Below are positions 24,598-32,983 of a stretch of DNA of 64,000 nucleotides, piece by piece (the first letter of the stretch is position 1; every line of letters begins with the position of its first letter). The stretch covers positions 1 through 64,000 of the forward strand of contig JBFWNN010000025.1 of NCBI GenBank assembly GCA_050251035.1, in the 5' to 3' direction. Made by a program: the position numbers and the translations under genes. Under the pieces are notes generated by a model, which saw only the letters and a list, made by a program, of their open reading frames with translations, searched no databases and was not told where the DNA came from. The stretch comes from Taklimakanibacter sp050251035. GTDB lineage: Bacteria; Pseudomonadota; Alphaproteobacteria; Rhizobiales; Aestuariivirgaceae.

Positions 24598-24710
24598 CAC
24601 CCTCATGCTGAGGTGCGAGCGAAGCGAGCCTCGAAGCATGGTCCAGGAACCGAGACCGCGCAGCTTGCCACCCTTCGAGGGCCGCTGCGCGGCCACCTCA
24701 GGGTGAGGGC
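24598..24710. repeat. RIME-like intergenic element with two large palindromes
   Basis: First palindrome 24604-24640: CATGCT...AGCATG arms with inner GAGG...CCTC and GCGAGCGAAGCGAGC. Second palindrome 24669-24705: CACCCT...AGGGTG arms with GAGGGCCGC/GCGGCCACCTC. Two imperfect stem-loops with related CCTC/GAGG cores, about 110 bp overall and sitting between convergent genes, match the design of Rhizobium-specific intergenic mosaic elements (RIME). I see no second full copy in the window. Confidence 0.65.
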
Positions 24711-24737
24711 GGTGTGTCGGCTTAAACTCGTCTTGCG

Positions 24738-26642
24738 CTAAACCGACATCTGCATGCCGAGCTCGACGACGCGCTCGGGCGGGATGCGGAAGAACTCGAT
24801 GGCGCGCGCCGACTGGTTGGCCAGCATGATGAAGAGCCGCTGCTGCCAGAACGGCATGCGGGCCTTGGGCGAGGTGCGGATGACGCGGCGGCCGAGGAAA
24901 TAGGACGCCTGGCGCGGATCGATCGACAGCCCGTAGGGCTCGCACATGCGCAAGGCGGCAGGCACGTCGGGTTGCTCCATATAACCAAAGCGCGCCTCGA
25001 CCAGGAAGGCGCCGAGCGGCAGCTTCTTCACTTCCACCCGTTCGTCGCGCGGCACGCGCGGCACCTCCATCGTCTCGACCGAGATGAAGACGAGGATGTC
25101 GTGCAGCACGCGGTTGTGCTTGAGATTGTGCATGAGCGCGCTCGGCGCATAGAGGGGATCGGTCTGCAGGAAGACGGCGGCGCCGGCGACGCGGGTCGGC
25201 GGGCGGCGCTCCAGGCTCGCCAGCAGGCCCTCGAGCTCGACGCTGTCGCGGCGCAGCTTCTCGGCGAGGAGCAATCGGCCGCGCAGCCAAGTGAGCATGG
25301 TGACGATGATGACGAGGCCGATGAGCACCGGCACATAGCCGCCGGCGACGAGCTTGGCGCTGTTGGCGGTAAAGAAGGTGAGCTCGATGAGCAGGATGAC
25401 GAAGAGGATGGGGAGCACCAGCAGCGGCGGGAAATGGCGCGCATGCCAGAAGACGATGAGCGCCAGCGCCGTGTCGATGATCATCGAGATGTTGACGGCG
25501 ATGCCATAGGCGGAAGCGAGGTCGGCGGAAGAGCCGAACAGCAGGACGAGCAGGATGACGCCGGCGAAGACGAGCCAGTTGATCTGGCCGATATAGATCT
25601 GGCCCTGCTCGGTGTCGCTTGTATGGGTGATGTTCATACGCGGCAGGAGGCCGAGCGAGATCGCCTGCTGCGCGACGGAGAAGGCGCCGGTGATGACGGC
25701 CTGGCTGGCGATCACGGTCACCAGGGTGGCGAGCACGACCAGGGGAATCAGCCCCCAGGACGGCGCCATCAGGAAGAAGGGATTGGTGACGGCCTGCGGA
25801 TTGGCATGCACGAAGGCGCCCTGGCCCAGATAGTTCAGGATCAGCGCCGGCAGCACGATGAACACCCAGGCCATGCGGATCGGGGTGCGGCCGAAATGAC
25901 CGAGATCGGCATAGAGCGCCTCGCCGCCGGTCACCGCGAGGAACACGCCGGCGAAGATGACGAGACCCATGCCGGGATCGGCGATGACGAGCTTGACCGC
26001 ATGGAGCGGGTTGAGCGCCATGAAGATCGCCGGATCGTCGCCGATATGCAGGAGGCCGAGCACGGCGATGGTCACGAACCACAGCGTTGTGATGGGCGCG
26101 AAGAACGAGGCCACGCTGCCGGTGCCGCGGAACTGGACGGCGAAGAGCGTGGCGAGGATGACGAGCGTGGTCGGCACGACGAAGGGCTCGAATCCGGGAT
26201 TGATGACGGTGAGGCCCTCGACCGCGGACAGGACCGAGATGGCGGGAGTGATCATCGCGTCGCCGAAGAAGAAGGCCGCGCCCACGACGCCCAGAATGAG
26301 GACGAAACTGCGCCGTTTCCTGAGCGCCTGCTCGGCGAGCACCACGAGGGTCAGGATGCCGCCTTCACCCTTGTTGTCGGCGCGCATCAGGATCAGCACA
26401 TATTTGATGGTGACGATAAGGACGAGCGCCCAGATCAGCAGAGAGACGACGGCGACGACGTCGGCATGCACATTGCCGCCGGCGCCCGCCACATGGGCGA
26501 GGGATTCGCGCATCGCATAGAGGGGCGATGTTCCGATGTCGCCGAACACCACGCCGATGCTGGCGAAAGCGAGCTTCAGCTTGCGGCGGAACTCGGCGCG
26601 CGATTCGGTATCACCGGCGGGCGTTGATGGACTGTCACTCAT
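24738..26642 (-). CDS. kup: Kup-type potassium uptake permease
   Basis: A 634-residue KUP/HAK/KT family potassium-proton symporter with about 12 inner-membrane helices and a hydrophilic C-terminal domain. Family motifs are GVVFGDIGTSPLYA near residue 35, NKGEGGILTL near 92, FFFGDAMITPAISVLSA near 125 and TGGEALYADLGHFG near 240. It is the last of sspB-mepA-kup on the minus strand, 30 bp beyond mepA. The start ATG at 26642 has no strong ribosome-binding site, so coupling to mepA is possible. Confidence 0.93.
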   Translation of the reverse strand: MSDSPSTPAGDTESRAEFRRKLKLAFASIGVVFGDIGTSPLYAMRESLAHVAGAGGNVHADVVAVVSLLIWALVLIVTIKYVLILMRADNKGEGGILTLVVLAEQALRKRRSFVLILGVVGAAFFFGDAMITPAISVLSAVEGLTVINPGFEPFVVPTTLVILATLFAVQFRGTGSVASFFAPITTLWFVTIAVLGLLHIGDDPAIFMALNPLHAVKLVIADPGMGLVIFAGVFLAVTGGEALYADLGHFGRTPIRMAWVFIVLPALILNYLGQGAFVHANPQAVTNPFFLMAPSWGLIPLVVLATLVTVIASQAVITGAFSVAQQAISLGLLPRMNITHTSDTEQGQIYIGQINWLVFAGVILLVLLFGSSADLASAYGIAVNISMIIDTALALIVFWHARHFPPLLVLPILFVILLIELTFFTANSAKLVAGGYVPVLIGLVIIVTMLTWLRGRLLLAEKLRRDSVELEGLLASLERRPPTRVAGAAVFLQTDPLYAPSALMHNLKHNRVLHDILVFISVETMEVPRVPRDERVEVKKLPLGAFLVEARFGYMEQPDVPAALRMCEPYGLSIDPRQASYFLGRRVIRTSPKARMPFWQQRLFIMLANQSARAIEFFRIPPERVVELGMQMSV

Positions 26643-26672
26643 GCTGCGGCCGAAAGCGGCTTCACCGCCCGG

Positions 26673-27611
26673 TTACTCCACCGTTACAACGGAGCGGCAT
26701 TCAGCAGGAAGAGCCGTAATCGTCAAGGGCTTGGCCGGTTTCGGCGGCTTGGCGTTGGGATCAGGCTTCTTCGGCGGCTTCCAGGGAGCATCGCCATACC
26801 AGTATGCGAGCTCTTCGCCGCAGCCCGTCCCGTCCTTGGGGTTGGGCGTCCACTGATCCTTGCAGCCCTTATTCTGACATTTGATGCGGATGTGGAAGTG
26901 ATAATTGTGCCCATAATAGGGGCGCACCTTGGCGAGCCACGAGCGGTCACCGGTCGCCCAGCGGCACAGTTCCTTCTTGATCGGCGGATGGACGAAGATG
27001 CGCGCGACATCCGAGTAGGACGCAGCGCGCTTGATGAGGCGGGCATGCGCTTCCGTCCATACGCTGTAATCCATCGTCTTGCGGTCCTTGACCACGAGAG
27101 TGGCGCTGATCTTCTCACGCTCCTCGCGCGTCAAGGTGCGGTCGGGCATCGGGGTCAGCCAGATATCGGCGTCGAGGCCGATCTGGTGGCTGGCATGGCC
27201 GGTCAGCATCGGGCCGCCGCGCGGCTGCGATATGTCGCCGACCAGAAGGCCGTTCCAGCCGTCCTTGTCGCGCGCCTCCTCGGCCAGGCGCTCGAGCAGA
27301 GCGATGAGCCTGGGATGGCCCCAATTGCGGTTGCGCGACAGGCGCATCACCTGCCAGGCCGGCCCGTTCACCGGCAGCGCCTTGCCGCCGGCGAGGCAGC
27401 CGCGCGCGTAGGTGCCGAAGGAGCGCGCCGCCATGCTGGCCGGAGTCTTCTGGGCGCTGAACAGCTTCTTGGCGGGAATGTCGTTGATCGCCTGATTGGC
27501 GATCGCCGCCAGCGTGGCGGAATCGGCGGCGGGGAGTGCGCCCGTGTCCTGTGCCGCGGCGGGCAAGGACGACAGGAGCAAAATCAGAAGACCTGCGAAT
27601 AGCCTGGGCAC
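26673..27611 (-). CDS. mepA: Penicillin-insensitive murein DD-endopeptidase
   Basis: A 312-residue periplasmic zinc endopeptidase (LAS/M74) that cuts D-alanyl-meso-diaminopimelyl cross-links in peptidoglycan. The zinc-ligand motifs are GHASHQIGLDADIW and HNYHFHIRIKC, and conserved Cys residues probably form disulphides. It has a signal peptide ending PAAAQ (about residue 20) and a proline-rich tail. The start is taken as GTG at 27611, 4 bp after the sspB stop, because this gives a proper signal peptide; an in-frame upstream start at 27674 would lie inside sspB. Peptidoglycan remodelling gene in an sspB-mepA-kup transcript. Confidence 0.9.
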   Translation of the reverse strand: MPRLFAGLLILLLSSLPAAAQDTGALPAADSATLAAIANQAINDIPAKKLFSAQKTPASMAARSFGTYARGCLAGGKALPVNGPAWQVMRLSRNRNWGHPRLIALLERLAEEARDKDGWNGLLVGDISQPRGGPMLTGHASHQIGLDADIWLTPMPDRTLTREEREKISATLVVKDRKTMDYSVWTEAHARLIKRAASYSDVARIFVHPPIKKELCRWATGDRSWLAKVRPYYGHNYHFHIRIKCQNKGCKDQWTPNPKDGTGCGEELAYWYGDAPWKPPKKPDPNAKPPKPAKPLTITALPAECRSVVTVE

Positions 27612-27615
27612 GGGT

Positions 27616-28104
27616 TCACTTCTTTCTGAATGAATCGAGGGAGACGACGCGACCGGTATCGGCTTCCGCCGCAACGGGCTCGGCCGCGGCGGGCTCGGCG
27701 ACTGCGGGCTTCGCCGCGGCCTCGGGCTCCTTGGCCGGAACCTCGACCTTCACCGTCTCGAATTGCAGGCCGAACTGGACATGAGGATCGAGGAAGCCCT
27801 TGATCGCGTTGAAAGGGACGACGAGCTTTTCCGGGATATTGTCGAACGACAGCTCGACCTCGAACTCGTCCTCGCGCACCTGCAGGTTCCAATATTGATG
27901 CTGCAGCACGATGGTCATCTCGCGCGGATATTTGTTGTCGAGCCGTTCGGAGAGCCGCACTCCCGGATAGCGCGTGTCGAAAGCGATATAGAAATGATGG
28001 TCGCCGGGGAGGCCGGTCTTGATGACCTTGCGCAACGACGCGCGCACGACCCCACGCAGCGCTTCCTGCGCCAGGAGGTCGTAGCGCATCAGATCTTCAG
28101 CCAT
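27616..28104 (-). CDS. sspB: SspB-family ClpXP adaptor (alphaproteobacterial type)
   Basis: A 162-residue adaptor that binds the ssrA degradation tag and tethers tagged proteins to ClpX. The N-terminal two-thirds form the tag-binding fold (FYIAFDTRYPGV, MTIVLQHQYWNL, FEVELSFDNIPEKLVVPF). An Ala/Pro/Glu-rich linker follows (about 120 to 148), ending in VVSLDSFRKK, the ClpX-binding peptide. The tmRNA gene that makes the tag lies just upstream on the same strand, so tag and adaptor genes are neighbours. It is followed by mepA 4 bp on. Confidence 0.92.
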   Translation of the reverse strand: MAEDLMRYDLLAQEALRGVVRASLRKVIKTGLPGDHHFYIAFDTRYPGVRLSERLDNKYPREMTIVLQHQYWNLQVREDEFEVELSFDNIPEKLVVPFNAIKGFLDPHVQFGLQFETVKVEVPAKEPEAAAKPAVAEPAAAEPVAAEADTGRVVSLDSFRKK

Positions 28105-28179
28105 GGCGGGGTCCCCGAAAGCAAACGATTCACCGGCTATAATACTAGAGGGGAGGGGGGAGAAGTCATTAAAATGAGG

Positions 28180-28500
28180 GAAAGTGCAGGCTTCTGTTGC
28201 CAGGTGCCTGCGAACCCCGCCTTAGCCGGCTAAGGCCAAGGACTTTGATTTCGGCTTATCGCACTGCATTAAGCAGCGAGAGCGGCCGGAGCATAGTTGT
28301 CATTGGCAACTATTGAATGGCCCGTTACGTCGGTACCATCTCGGGCAAAAGCTCACCCTTTACGCCCTCGTCGATCCTATTTCGCCCCCATCACAGGCCG
28401 CAGCCATGACTTGCGGTCTGTGGTGGAGGCGCCGGGTACCGCCCCCGGGTCCGATGGGTTTATTACGATGGCCATTTATCGCCATAGCCGTCCTTGCGGG
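28180..28500 (-). ncRNA. ssrA: tmRNA, circularly permuted two-piece (ssrA)
   Basis: Read on the minus strand. The acceptor piece comes first and ends at 28421 with CGCCTCCACCA, preceded by the T-arm CCGGGGGCGGTACCCGG. A 31-base intervening segment (28420-28390) is removed. The coding piece begins at 28389 with GGGGGCGAAATAGGATCGACG, matching the 5' end of standard tmRNA, and GGGGGCG pairs with CGCCTCC of the acceptor end. The tag frame lies at 28307-28269. Downstream are a perfect palindrome CCTTAGCCGGCTAAGG (28220-28235) and a 6-bp stem (28186-28211), likely pseudoknot or terminator structure. A TATATT at 28516-28511 may be the -10. Both ends are estimates. tmRNA rescues stalled ribosomes and tags the products. 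Confidence 0.93.
28269..28307 (-). other. tmRNA proteolysis-tag reading frame (ANDNYAPAALAA)
   Basis: Twelve sense codons from the resume codon GCC at 28307 through GCT, then TAA at 28271-28269. The tag A-N-D-N-Y-A-P-A-A-L-A-A has the alphaproteobacterial start (AND-N-aromatic) bound by SspB and the hydrophobic-Ala-Ala end bound by ClpX. Confidence 0.92.
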
Positions 28501-28652
28501 CGGCAGGGTCAATATAGGCGGCCGCGGGGCGGAAGAAAAGGGCATGGGTTACGCAATGTAATGGCCTATTCTCCGCAAAATAGCCATGAATCGGAACCCA
28601 ACTGGCGCAAGTGCCGCACGGTGCGGCACAAACTTCAGTCACGGGGACAGAT

Positions 28653-28967
28653 ATGAGCACCGACTATGCCGCCGATATCCGCAAATATACCGCCAATGTC
28701 GATGACAAGGCGGTCGCCGCAATCGTGAAATTCTGCGGCATCGCGCTGCGCGGTGCCGATTCCCAGTGGGTGTCGGTGACCGACCCCGCCGAGGTCAAGC
28801 GGGTCGTCGACGGCTTCTGCGCCAAGAAGCTCGGCCTCGACGCCGGGGCGGCCGAAGCCGCCGTCAAGGCGGTCGGCGACAAGATGAAGGCCGACAAGAC
28901 CAAGCACCGGGTCACGGTCTATTACCTGGTGGCCGAGCAGACCGGAACATTGGCCAAGCTCGCCTGA
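28653..28967 (+). CDS. DUF2853 family protein
   Basis: A 104-residue cytoplasmic helical protein beginning MSTDYAADIRKYTANVDD and containing AAIVKFCGIALRGADSQWVSV and TKHRVTVYYLVAEQ, which match DUF2853. Function unknown. The start at 28653 is supported by GGGGACAG upstream; a longer in-frame start at 28611 is unlikely. It is on the opposite strand from ssrA, so the two share a spacer. Confidence 0.8.
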   Translation: MSTDYAADIRKYTANVDDKAVAAIVKFCGIALRGADSQWVSVTDPAEVKRVVDGFCAKKLGLDAGAAEAAVKAVGDKMKADKTKHRVTVYYLVAEQTGTLAKLA

Positions 28968-28977
28968 TTTCGGTTAA

Positions 28978-28999
28978 CGGCGGGGTCAACGCTCCGCCG
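28978..28999 (+). terminator. Hairpin after the DUF2853 gene
   Basis: CGGCGGGG and CTCCGCCG pair (one G-T) across a 6-base loop, 10 bp after the stop. Only TCTCCATT follows, so termination strength is doubtful. Confidence 0.45.
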
Positions 29000-29041
29000 T
29001 CTCCATTGAGGTCGAGGTCCGGAATCGGCTAGATTTGGCGC

Positions 29042-29836
29042 ATGCAGCAATATCTCGACCTCATGCGCAATGTGCGCGACCACGGCGCCCGCAAGGACGA
29101 CCGAACCGGAACCGGCACGCTCTCGGTCTTCGGCCATCAGATGCGCTTCGACCTGGCGCGCGGCTTGCCGGTCCTCACCACCAAGAAGCTGCATCTGCGC
29201 TCGATCATCCATGAGCTCCTGTGGTTCCTGAAGGGCGACACCAATGTCAAATATCTGCGCGACAATGGCGTCACCATCTGGGACGAGTGGGCCGACGCCA
29301 AGGGCGATCTCGGCCCCGTCTATGGCGCGCAATGGCGGTCATGGCCGACGCGCGACGGCAGGACCATCGACCAGATCGCCGACGTCATCGCCCGCATCCG
29401 CAAAACGCCGGATTCGCGCCGCCTCATCGTGACGGCGTGGAACCCCGCCGATGTCGACAGGATGGCGCTGCCGCCCTGCCACTGCCTGTTCCAGTTCTAT
29501 GTCGCCAATGGCAGGCTGTCGTGCCAGCTCTATCAGCGTTCGGCCGACATCTTCATCGGCGTGCCGTTCAACATCGCCTCTTATGCGCTCCTCACCCACA
29601 TGGTGGCGCATGTCACCGGCCTGAAGGCGGGCGAGTTCGTCCATACGCTTGGCGATGCGCATCTCTATCTCAACCATCTCGACCAGGCGAATGAGCAACT
29701 GAACCGCATACCGCTGCCGCTGCCGCGCCTCGTCATCAAGCGCGAGGTCAAGGAGATCGACGCCTTCCGCTACGAGGATTTCGAGATCGCGGGCTACCAG
29801 TCGCACCCGCATATCGCGGCGCCGGTCGCGGTGTAG
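29042..29836 (+). CDS. thyA: Thymidylate synthase
   Basis: A 264-residue enzyme, exactly the short bacterial length, that makes dTMP from dUMP using methylene-tetrahydrofolate and releases dihydrofolate. The nucleophile is Cys146 in PPCHC, with GDTNVKYL, the phosphate-binding arginine in DSRRLIV and the dUMP-binding block YQRSADIFIGVPFNIASYALL. It acts as a cytoplasmic dimer. folA, which recycles the dihydrofolate, is three genes downstream on the same strand. It opens a tightly packed run reaching degP. Confidence 0.95.
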   Translation: MQQYLDLMRNVRDHGARKDDRTGTGTLSVFGHQMRFDLARGLPVLTTKKLHLRSIIHELLWFLKGDTNVKYLRDNGVTIWDEWADAKGDLGPVYGAQWRSWPTRDGRTIDQIADVIARIRKTPDSRRLIVTAWNPADVDRMALPPCHCLFQFYVANGRLSCQLYQRSADIFIGVPFNIASYALLTHMVAHVTGLKAGEFVHTLGDAHLYLNHLDQANEQLNRIPLPLPRLVIKREVKEIDAFRYEDFEIAGYQSHPHIAAPVAV

Positions 29837-29843
29837 CGCGCGC

Positions 29844-30614
29844 ATGGCGGTCATCGGGCCGGATTTCCGCGCGGGACTGCGCGAGGCGCTCTACCGGCCG
29901 TTCAATCCGGCGGGGCTCGCCGAAGCCGTCGGCTTCTTCTTCGTGCTCGTGATCGGCAACCAGATGCTGCAAGGCATCTTCGGCTTCGGCGGCATCGCGC
30001 TGACCGCGAGCGCGCTCAATGACGAGACGGCGCTGATACGCTTCCTGCTCCTGTCCGTCCTGCCGGCGGGATTGCTGACCGGGCTCTTAGCCTGGATATT
30101 GGCGCGCCGCCGCGGCGCCGATCCGCGCGATGTGCTGGCCCTGCGTTTTCCCGCCCTCGGCGGTCTCGGCTGGGCCATCGTCGTCGGCGGGTTCCTCATC
30201 GCGCTCTACGTCCTGTTCGGCGCCCTCTCATGGCTCTTCGGCATCGACATCACGTCATCCGGCCTTGTCGAACAGGCGGTCATGCAGCTTGCCGGCGATC
30301 CGCTCTACCTGCTGATCGCCGGCGGTCTCATCATCGGGGCGCCGATCGCCGAGGAGCTGACCTTCCGCGGCCAGATCTTTGCCGCTCTGTCGCAGACCAG
30401 GCTCGGCACGTCGGGGGCCGCGGCCCTCACCTCGGCCTTGTGGGCCGGCATCCACATAACCCAGCCGTTCCACATCATCGCCTTGCTGTTCCTGATGGGC
30501 CTGGCTCTGTGCTGGCTCCTCGTGCGCTTCGGCAGCCTGTGGGTGACCATCGTCTGCCATGCGGTATGGAACGCCATGTCGGCGGTCGCGCTCTATTCCA
30601 TGGCGCAGCCATGA
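29844..30614 (+). CDS. CPBP-family intramembrane metalloprotease (Abi/Rce1-like)
   Basis: A 256-residue polytopic membrane protein with about seven hydrophobic spans. The CPBP motifs are EELTFRG (the EExxxR motif), WAGIHIT (the conserved His on the next helix) and CHAVWN (motif 4). The family includes CAAX prenyl proteases and bacteriocin-immunity proteins; bacterial substrates are mostly unknown. It starts 7 bp after thyA and its stop overlaps the next start (ATGA). Confidence 0.83.
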   Translation: MAVIGPDFRAGLREALYRPFNPAGLAEAVGFFFVLVIGNQMLQGIFGFGGIALTASALNDETALIRFLLLSVLPAGLLTGLLAWILARRRGADPRDVLALRFPALGGLGWAIVVGGFLIALYVLFGALSWLFGIDITSSGLVEQAVMQLAGDPLYLLIAGGLIIGAPIAEELTFRGQIFAALSQTRLGTSGAAALTSALWAGIHITQPFHIIALLFLMGLALCWLLVRFGSLWVTIVCHAVWNAMSAVALYSMAQP

Positions 30615-31096
30615 CGATCGAGGTCCGGCCGATCAGACCAGGAGAAGGGGCGGCGCTGCTGGGCATGGTGCGGGCGCTCGCCGAATCGCATGGCTATCTC
30701 GACAAGCAGACGGCGACGGCGGACGACCTCGAGCGGGCGCTGTTCGCCGACCACCCGATCGTCGGCTGTCTCCTCGCCTTCGTCGATGGCGCGCCCGCCG
30801 GCTGCGCCTTCTGGCACAGGAGCTTCGTCACGTCGCGCGGGCGCGAGGTGATCTATCTCGAGGATCTGTCGGTGCTGCCGGACTTTCGCCGCAAGGGTAT
30901 CGCGCGGGCCTTGCTCAAGGCGCTCGCCCAAGAGGCGCAGCGGCGCGGCTGTCCCAGCATCTACTGGGTGATGAAGGAGTGGAACGAGGCGGCGAGAGTG
31001 CTCTATGCGGCATCGGGCGCCGAGATGGAGGAAGGGATCGTATTGTGGCGTCTTGCCGATGAGGCCTTGAGCAATTGGGCGGAGAAAGCTCAATGA
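30611..31096 (+). CDS. GNAT-family N-acetyltransferase
   Basis: A 161-residue single GNAT domain. IYLEDLSVLPDFRRKGIARALL spans the beta-4 strand and the acetyl-CoA pyrophosphate loop (RRKGIA), and WNEAARVLYAASGAE is the usual C-terminal helix. The full layout resembles diamine/spermidine acetyltransferase-like members, but the acceptor is not certain. It overlaps the CPBP gene before it and folA after it by 4 bp each, so translation is coupled. Confidence 0.8.
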   Translation: MTIEVRPIRPGEGAALLGMVRALAESHGYLDKQTATADDLERALFADHPIVGCLLAFVDGAPAGCAFWHRSFVTSRGREVIYLEDLSVLPDFRRKGIARALLKALAQEAQRRGCPSIYWVMKEWNEAARVLYAASGAEMEEGIVLWRLADEALSNWAEKAQ

Positions 31097-31614
31097 CGCG
31101 GCCGCGGATCGCCTTCGTCGTCGCGGTCGCGCGCAACGGCGTCATCGGACGCCAAGGCGGGCTGCCCTGGCGGATTTCCTCCGATCTCAAGCGCTTCAAG
31201 GCGATCACCATGGGAAAGCCGGTGATCATGGGACGCAAGACCTGGGAAAGCCTGCCCCGGCGCCCGTTGCCGGGACGCGGTAATATCGTGATCACGCGCG
31301 ACCGCCAGTACCGGGCAGAAGGCGCCGCCGTGGTGGCGAGCGTCGATGAGGCTGTGGCACAGGCGCAGGCGGCGGCAAGCGAGGAGATCTGCGTCATCGG
31401 CGGCAGCGACATCTTCCGCCAGATGCTGCCCATGGCCGACCGGCTCTATCTCACCGAGGTCGATCTCGCGCCGGAGGGCGATGTCTTTTTCCCGCCGCTC
31501 GACCGGAAAGACTGGCGCGAAACGGCGCGCGAGATCCATGCGCGCGCCCAAGGCGACGATGCGGGCTTCATCCTGCGCGTGCTTGACCGGGTGGTTTCCA
31601 CCCCGCAGGATTGA
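31093..31614 (+). CDS. folA: Dihydrofolate reductase
   Basis: A 173-residue NADPH-dependent enzyme reducing dihydrofolate to tetrahydrofolate, the target of trimethoprim. Visible motifs are VVAVARNGVIG, LPWRISSDLKRFK with the catalytic acidic residue in the SDLK helix, GRKTWESLP, and CVIGGSDIFRQ for cofactor binding. The start at 31093 overlaps the GNAT stop (ATGA); an in-frame ATG at 31075 is possible. Together with thyA it completes the dTMP/folate cycle in one transcript. Confidence 0.93.
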   Translation: MTRPRIAFVVAVARNGVIGRQGGLPWRISSDLKRFKAITMGKPVIMGRKTWESLPRRPLPGRGNIVITRDRQYRAEGAAVVASVDEAVAQAQAAASEEICVIGGSDIFRQMLPMADRLYLTEVDLAPEGDVFFPPLDRKDWRETAREIHARAQGDDAGFILRVLDRVVSTPQD

Positions 31615-31617
31615 ACG

Positions 31618-32904
31618 ATGGTTCAGAATCTCAGCGATCCCGATGTCCTGATCATCGGCGCGGGGGCGGCCGGAGTGGGCGCCGGCCGGGCGTTGGCCAA
31701 GGCGAAGATCCCGTTTCTGATCATCGAAGCGAAAGACCGGATCGGCGGGCGCGCTTTTACCGACAGCACGAGCCTCGGCCATCTCTGGGATCAGGGCTGC
31801 CACTGGTTCCATTCGGCCGACCGGAACATCCTGCGCCGGCTCGCCGAGGAGATCGGCCACAAATTCCTCGCCCGGCGGCGCGGCGGGATCATGAAGACCT
31901 TCATGGACGGCACCTGGAAAGCCGACCGGCTCAGGGAAGACTATGTGTGGGATATCCTGGGCCAGGTGGCCGAGGCCGGGAGAGCGGGCAGGGATGTCGC
32001 CGCAGCGACCCTCCTCGATCAGAGCCATCCCTGGTATCCGATGGCCAGGCATTGGCTGGGCCTCATGTATTCGGCGGAGCCCGAGGACATTTCGACCCGC
32101 GATGCCGGAAACTACAACGATACGGGCATCAATCTCGCGGTCGAGGACGGTTATGGCGCGCTCATCGCGCGGCTGGCGGCAGGATTGCCGATCAGGACGA
32201 AGGTCGCGGCGCGCAAGGTGACCGGCCGGCCGCAGGACGTCGTCGTCGAGACGGACGAGGGGACCATCACCGCCAAGACGGTCATCGTCGCCACGCCGGC
32301 GCGGATGCTCGAAACGGGCCGGCTCGCGATCCCCGGCATGCCGGACGAGATGTCGGACGCCTTCGCCCATGTGCCGATGGGCCATTACGAGAAGATCGCC
32401 ATCGCTTTTGACGCAAAAGTGTTCGAGGGCTTCGAGATGCCCTATGCCGACATTTTCGATCCGGTGGCGCCCACCACGCATCCGCTCAATTTCGAGCTGC
32501 ATCCCTTCGGGCGGCCCATCGCCATCACCCATATTGCCGGCCATTTCGCCCGTGACATGGCGCAAGGGGGCGAGGCCGGCATGATCGATTTCGCCCTCGC
32601 GGCGCTCGTCAGGGCCTTCGGCTCCGACTTGAGAAAAAGAGTCAAGAGAGCAGTAACAACCCATTGGTCTTCCGATGTTTTCATCAACGGGGCCTATTCC
32701 TGCGCCAAGCCCGGCCATGGCGATGCCCGCGCGGTTTTTGCCCGTCCGGTAAGGGAGCGGATCTTCCTGGCCGGCGAGCATGTGCACAGAAGCTTCTACG
32801 CAACGGCACATGGCGCCTTCGAGACGGGCGGCGAGGCCGCGGCACGAGCGGTGGCCGCCCTGGGTCCAAGGCCCGAGGGCGAAAGAGCCGCCGCCCCGGC
32901 CTGA
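31618..32904 (+). CDS. FAD-dependent amine oxidase-like flavoprotein
   Basis: A 428-residue flavoprotein. The N-terminal dinucleotide fold reads VLIIGAGAAGVGAGRAL with the acidic end IIEAKDRIGGRA; the C-terminal FAD loop is RIFLAGEHVHRSFYATAHGA with a following GGEAAARA helix. This is the monoamine oxidase/phytoene desaturase-like fold, which oxidises amines or polyamines, but the substrate is unknown. It starts 3 bp after folA. The GNAT two genes before could act on a related amine; that is speculation. Confidence 0.82.
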   Translation: MVQNLSDPDVLIIGAGAAGVGAGRALAKAKIPFLIIEAKDRIGGRAFTDSTSLGHLWDQGCHWFHSADRNILRRLAEEIGHKFLARRRGGIMKTFMDGTWKADRLREDYVWDILGQVAEAGRAGRDVAAATLLDQSHPWYPMARHWLGLMYSAEPEDISTRDAGNYNDTGINLAVEDGYGALIARLAAGLPIRTKVAARKVTGRPQDVVVETDEGTITAKTVIVATPARMLETGRLAIPGMPDEMSDAFAHVPMGHYEKIAIAFDAKVFEGFEMPYADIFDPVAPTTHPLNFELHPFGRPIAITHIAGHFARDMAQGGEAGMIDFALAALVRAFGSDLRKRVKRAVTTHWSSDVFINGAYSCAKPGHGDARAVFARPVRERIFLAGEHVHRSFYATAHGAFETGGEAAARAVAALGPRPEGERAAAPA

Positions 32905-32983
32905 TCCCTCGAATCTGCGGATTGGACTTCGGTGCTCCAAATTCCTATATGGACGCCACCAACAATGACTGAGGTGAGACTCG

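Noticed and set aside
24972..26627. A 551-codon plus-strand open frame
   Set aside because: It is antisense to kup, which has all family motifs. The translated product is a charged low-complexity sequence typical of shadow frames.
28297..28660. Several small open frames on both strands between sspB and the DUF2853 gene
   Set aside because: They fall inside the tmRNA gene, which is supported by both RNA termini, the T-arm and the tag frame.
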